From Thermogemmatispora carboxidivorans (GTDB taxonomy: Bacteria; Chloroflexota; Ktedonobacteria; Ktedonobacterales; Ktedonobacteraceae): a DNA stretch of 64,000 bases. Of this stretch, positions 62,907 to 64,000 are shown piece by piece (position 1 is the first letter of the stretch; each line of letters begins with the position of its first letter). Position numbers and translations under genes: made by a program. A model generated the notes under the pieces. That model was given only the letters and a program-made list of their open reading frames with translations, was not told the origin of the DNA and made no database searches. The stretch covers positions 3,472,001 through 3,536,000 of the forward strand of contig NZ_JNIM01000001.1 of the NCBI RefSeq assembly GCF_000702505.1. Direction: 5' to 3'.

Positions 62907-63791
62907 ATGCAACAATCACAGCAATCTGAGACAAGCGAGCGCCATAAGGGTGAGGCGCTGCCAGCTCAGCGCATTGGGCAGGCTTTTGCCCGGGCCAGCC
63001 GCGAGGGGCGCTGCGTGCTGATCCCTTACCTGATGTGCGGCTTCCCTTCGGTGGAGCAGAGCCTGGAGGCGATCCTAGCGGCCATCGAAGGCGGAGCCGA
63101 TCTGATCGAGCTGGGCCTGCCTTTCAGCGATCCCCTGGCGGACGGTGCCACCATCCAGCACGCCAGCCATCAGGCGTTAGAGCAGGGTATCAATATGGCC
63201 GCCTGTCTGTCGATCGCGCGTCAGGTGGCGGCTCGGAGCAGCGTCCCTTTGATTCTCATGGGCTACTATAACCCGTTGCTGGCCTATGGCGTGCAGCGCT
63301 TCTGCCGCGAGGCTGCTGGCGCGGGCGCCTGTGGACTCATCATTCCCGATCTGCCGCCCGAGGAGGCAGGGCCGCTGCTGAAGGCCGCTCACGAGGAGGG
63401 GCTGGCGCTGATTTTCCTCGTGCCGCCGACGACGCCGGACGAGCGCATTGCTACTATTGTGCGCATCGCTGCCCAGGAGCCGCGCGGTTTTATCTACTGC
63501 GTCTCCCTCAGCGGGGTGACTGGTGCGCGCGCTAGCCTGCCGCCCCATCTGCAGAGCTTCATCGCCCGTGTCCGTCGGCAGAGTGCCCCTTATGGTCTTC
63601 CCTTAGCGGTCGGCTTTGGCGTCTCGCGCCCGGAGCACGTGGCGGAAATCGCAGGTTACGCCGATGGGGCGGTCGTTGGCAGCGCCCTGGTCAATCTGCT
63701 GGAGCGCCATGCCGCCGATAGGGCAGCCCAGCGGACGGCGGTCCGGGACTATATTCGCAGCTTGCGTGAACGCACTGCTCGTCTGCCCTGA
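62907..63791 (+). CDS. trpA: tryptophan synthase alpha chain
   Basis: TrpA cleaves indole-3-glycerol phosphate to indole, which tunnels to TrpB. The 294-residue TIM barrel has the catalytic Glu in LIELGLPFSDPLADGATIQ, the LMGYYNPLLAYG loop and GFGVSRPEHVAEI with GAVVGSALV at the phosphate site. The N-terminal 20 residues are Gln/Glu-rich and extra. No ribosome site is strong, so it may be coupled to trpB. Confidence 0.97.
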   Translation: MQQSQQSETSERHKGEALPAQRIGQAFARASREGRCVLIPYLMCGFPSVEQSLEAILAAIEGGADLIELGLPFSDPLADGATIQHASHQALEQGINMAACLSIARQVAARSSVPLILMGYYNPLLAYGVQRFCREAAGAGACGLIIPDLPPEEAGPLLKAAHEEGLALIFLVPPTTPDERIATIVRIAAQEPRGFIYCVSLSGVTGARASLPPHLQSFIARVRRQSAPYGLPLAVGFGVSRPEHVAEIAGYADGAVVGSALVNLLERHAADRAAQRTAVRDYIRSLRERTARLP

Positions 63792-63825
63792 CGCCTAAAG
63801 GCGTTCGCCGCGCCTGGCGGAGCGC

Positions 63826-63855
63826 TTCACAGTGCTTGCGGCTACCCTTTACAAT
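63826..63855 (+). promoter_or_regulatory. promoter before aroH
   Basis: -35 TTCACA (63826-63831), an 18-base spacer and -10 TACAAT (63850-63855). It would give aroH its own start within the trp block. Confidence 0.45.
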
Positions 63856-63940
63856 AGAAGGCGTGCCTGCTCGCCCCTCAGCGCTGAGCGCGAGAGCAGC
63901 AGCAGGTCGCCGCCATTCTTGCCATGAAAGGGTGATGGGC

Positions 63941-64000
63941 GTGTACTGTCGAGGCATCCGGGGCGCAACGACGGTCGAACGCAATGATCGTCAGGAGATT
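63941..64000 (+). CDS. aroH: chorismate mutase AroH type, first codons only
   Basis: The 20 visible residues, beginning MYCRGIRGATTVERND, match the opening of the Bacillus-type monofunctional chorismate mutase, which turns chorismate into prephenate for Phe and Tyr. The GTG at 63941 is preferred because AAAGG lies about eight bases upstream; an in-frame ATG at 63935 is two codons earlier. The rest lies beyond the window. Confidence 0.75.
   Translation, partial: MYCRGIRGATTVERNDRQEI

Noticed and set aside
63791..63804. Terminator after trpA (ACGCC/GGCGT)
   Set aside because: The stem is only 5 bp with no U-run; too weak to call.
1..64000. CRISPR arrays, insertion sequences, prophage or integron parts
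   Set aside because: No spaced direct repeats, transposase, integrase or phage structural genes were found in any frame.

Overview
The window looks like a chromosomal segment from a GC-rich bacterium of the Chloroflexota, most likely class Ktedonobacteria (Thermogemmatispora-like). This is an inference from overall protein character (fused gamma-alpha 2-oxoacid:ferredoxin oxidoreductase, DUF2156/MprF-like synthetase, caa3-type CtaG, WYL and XRE-TPR regulators) and from frequent TTGACA/TATAAT-like promoters. It was not checked against a database. Nearly all the DNA is ordinary housekeeping coding sequence. There is no CRISPR array, phage block or transposase.

Left part (1-16.5 kb). A leftward operon holds an arylsulfotransferase-like beta-propeller protein, cysC, sat, a small membrane protein and a TauE/SafE transporter, behind a long structured leader. 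It makes PAPS, but no PAPS reductase is present. Then come a small zinc-ribbon protein and korAB. At 9112-9854 is the most remarkable object in the window: a tRNA gene with a CAU anticodon (best read as tRNA-Ile2, the lysidine-modified isoleucine tRNA), split exactly at the end of its anticodon loop by a 670-nt ORF-less group II intron. The intron has a GTGCG 5' end, a textbook 34-nt domain V, an EBS1 loop perfectly complementary to the anticodon loop, and a domain VI that seems to lack the branch-point adenosine. A PLP aminotransferase, a cysteine desulfurase, a GNAT acetyltransferase, a His-rich membrane protein, larE and a MocA-like nucleotidyltransferase follow.

Middle part (16.5-46 kb). 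This covers a TPR protein; a convergent amino-sugar pair (GlmS-like SIS protein and nagA) sharing a bidirectional terminator; an FAD amine oxidase; a heterodimeric ABC exporter next to a WYL regulator; an ECF sigma factor with a small partner; an MprF-like synthetase; CtaG; and the thiamine cluster. In that cluster thiL converges on tenA-thiD-thiM-thiE, which lies behind a TPP riboswitch with TGATG-coupled genes. A DUF4331/Tat-protein group, an SDR plus membrane protein operon with a TetR regulator (a shared operator-like element precedes both), and parE-parC complete the section.

Right part (46-64 kb). This covers an XRE-TPR regulator, a zinc-ribbon protein, a YihY membrane protein overlapping a DUF3307 gene, an O-antigen-ligase-like protein, an FTR1 iron permease, a DtxR-family metalloregulator and a histidine phosphatase. 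It ends with a tryptophan block: a Trp T-box leader (specifier UGG), trpS, trpE, trpG, trpD, a trpC-trpF fusion, trpB, trpA and the first codons of aroH. The T-box lies upstream of trpS and may control the whole biosynthetic run.

Start sites were chosen by eye from ribosome binding sites. Promoters and hairpins are pattern matches, not measured features.
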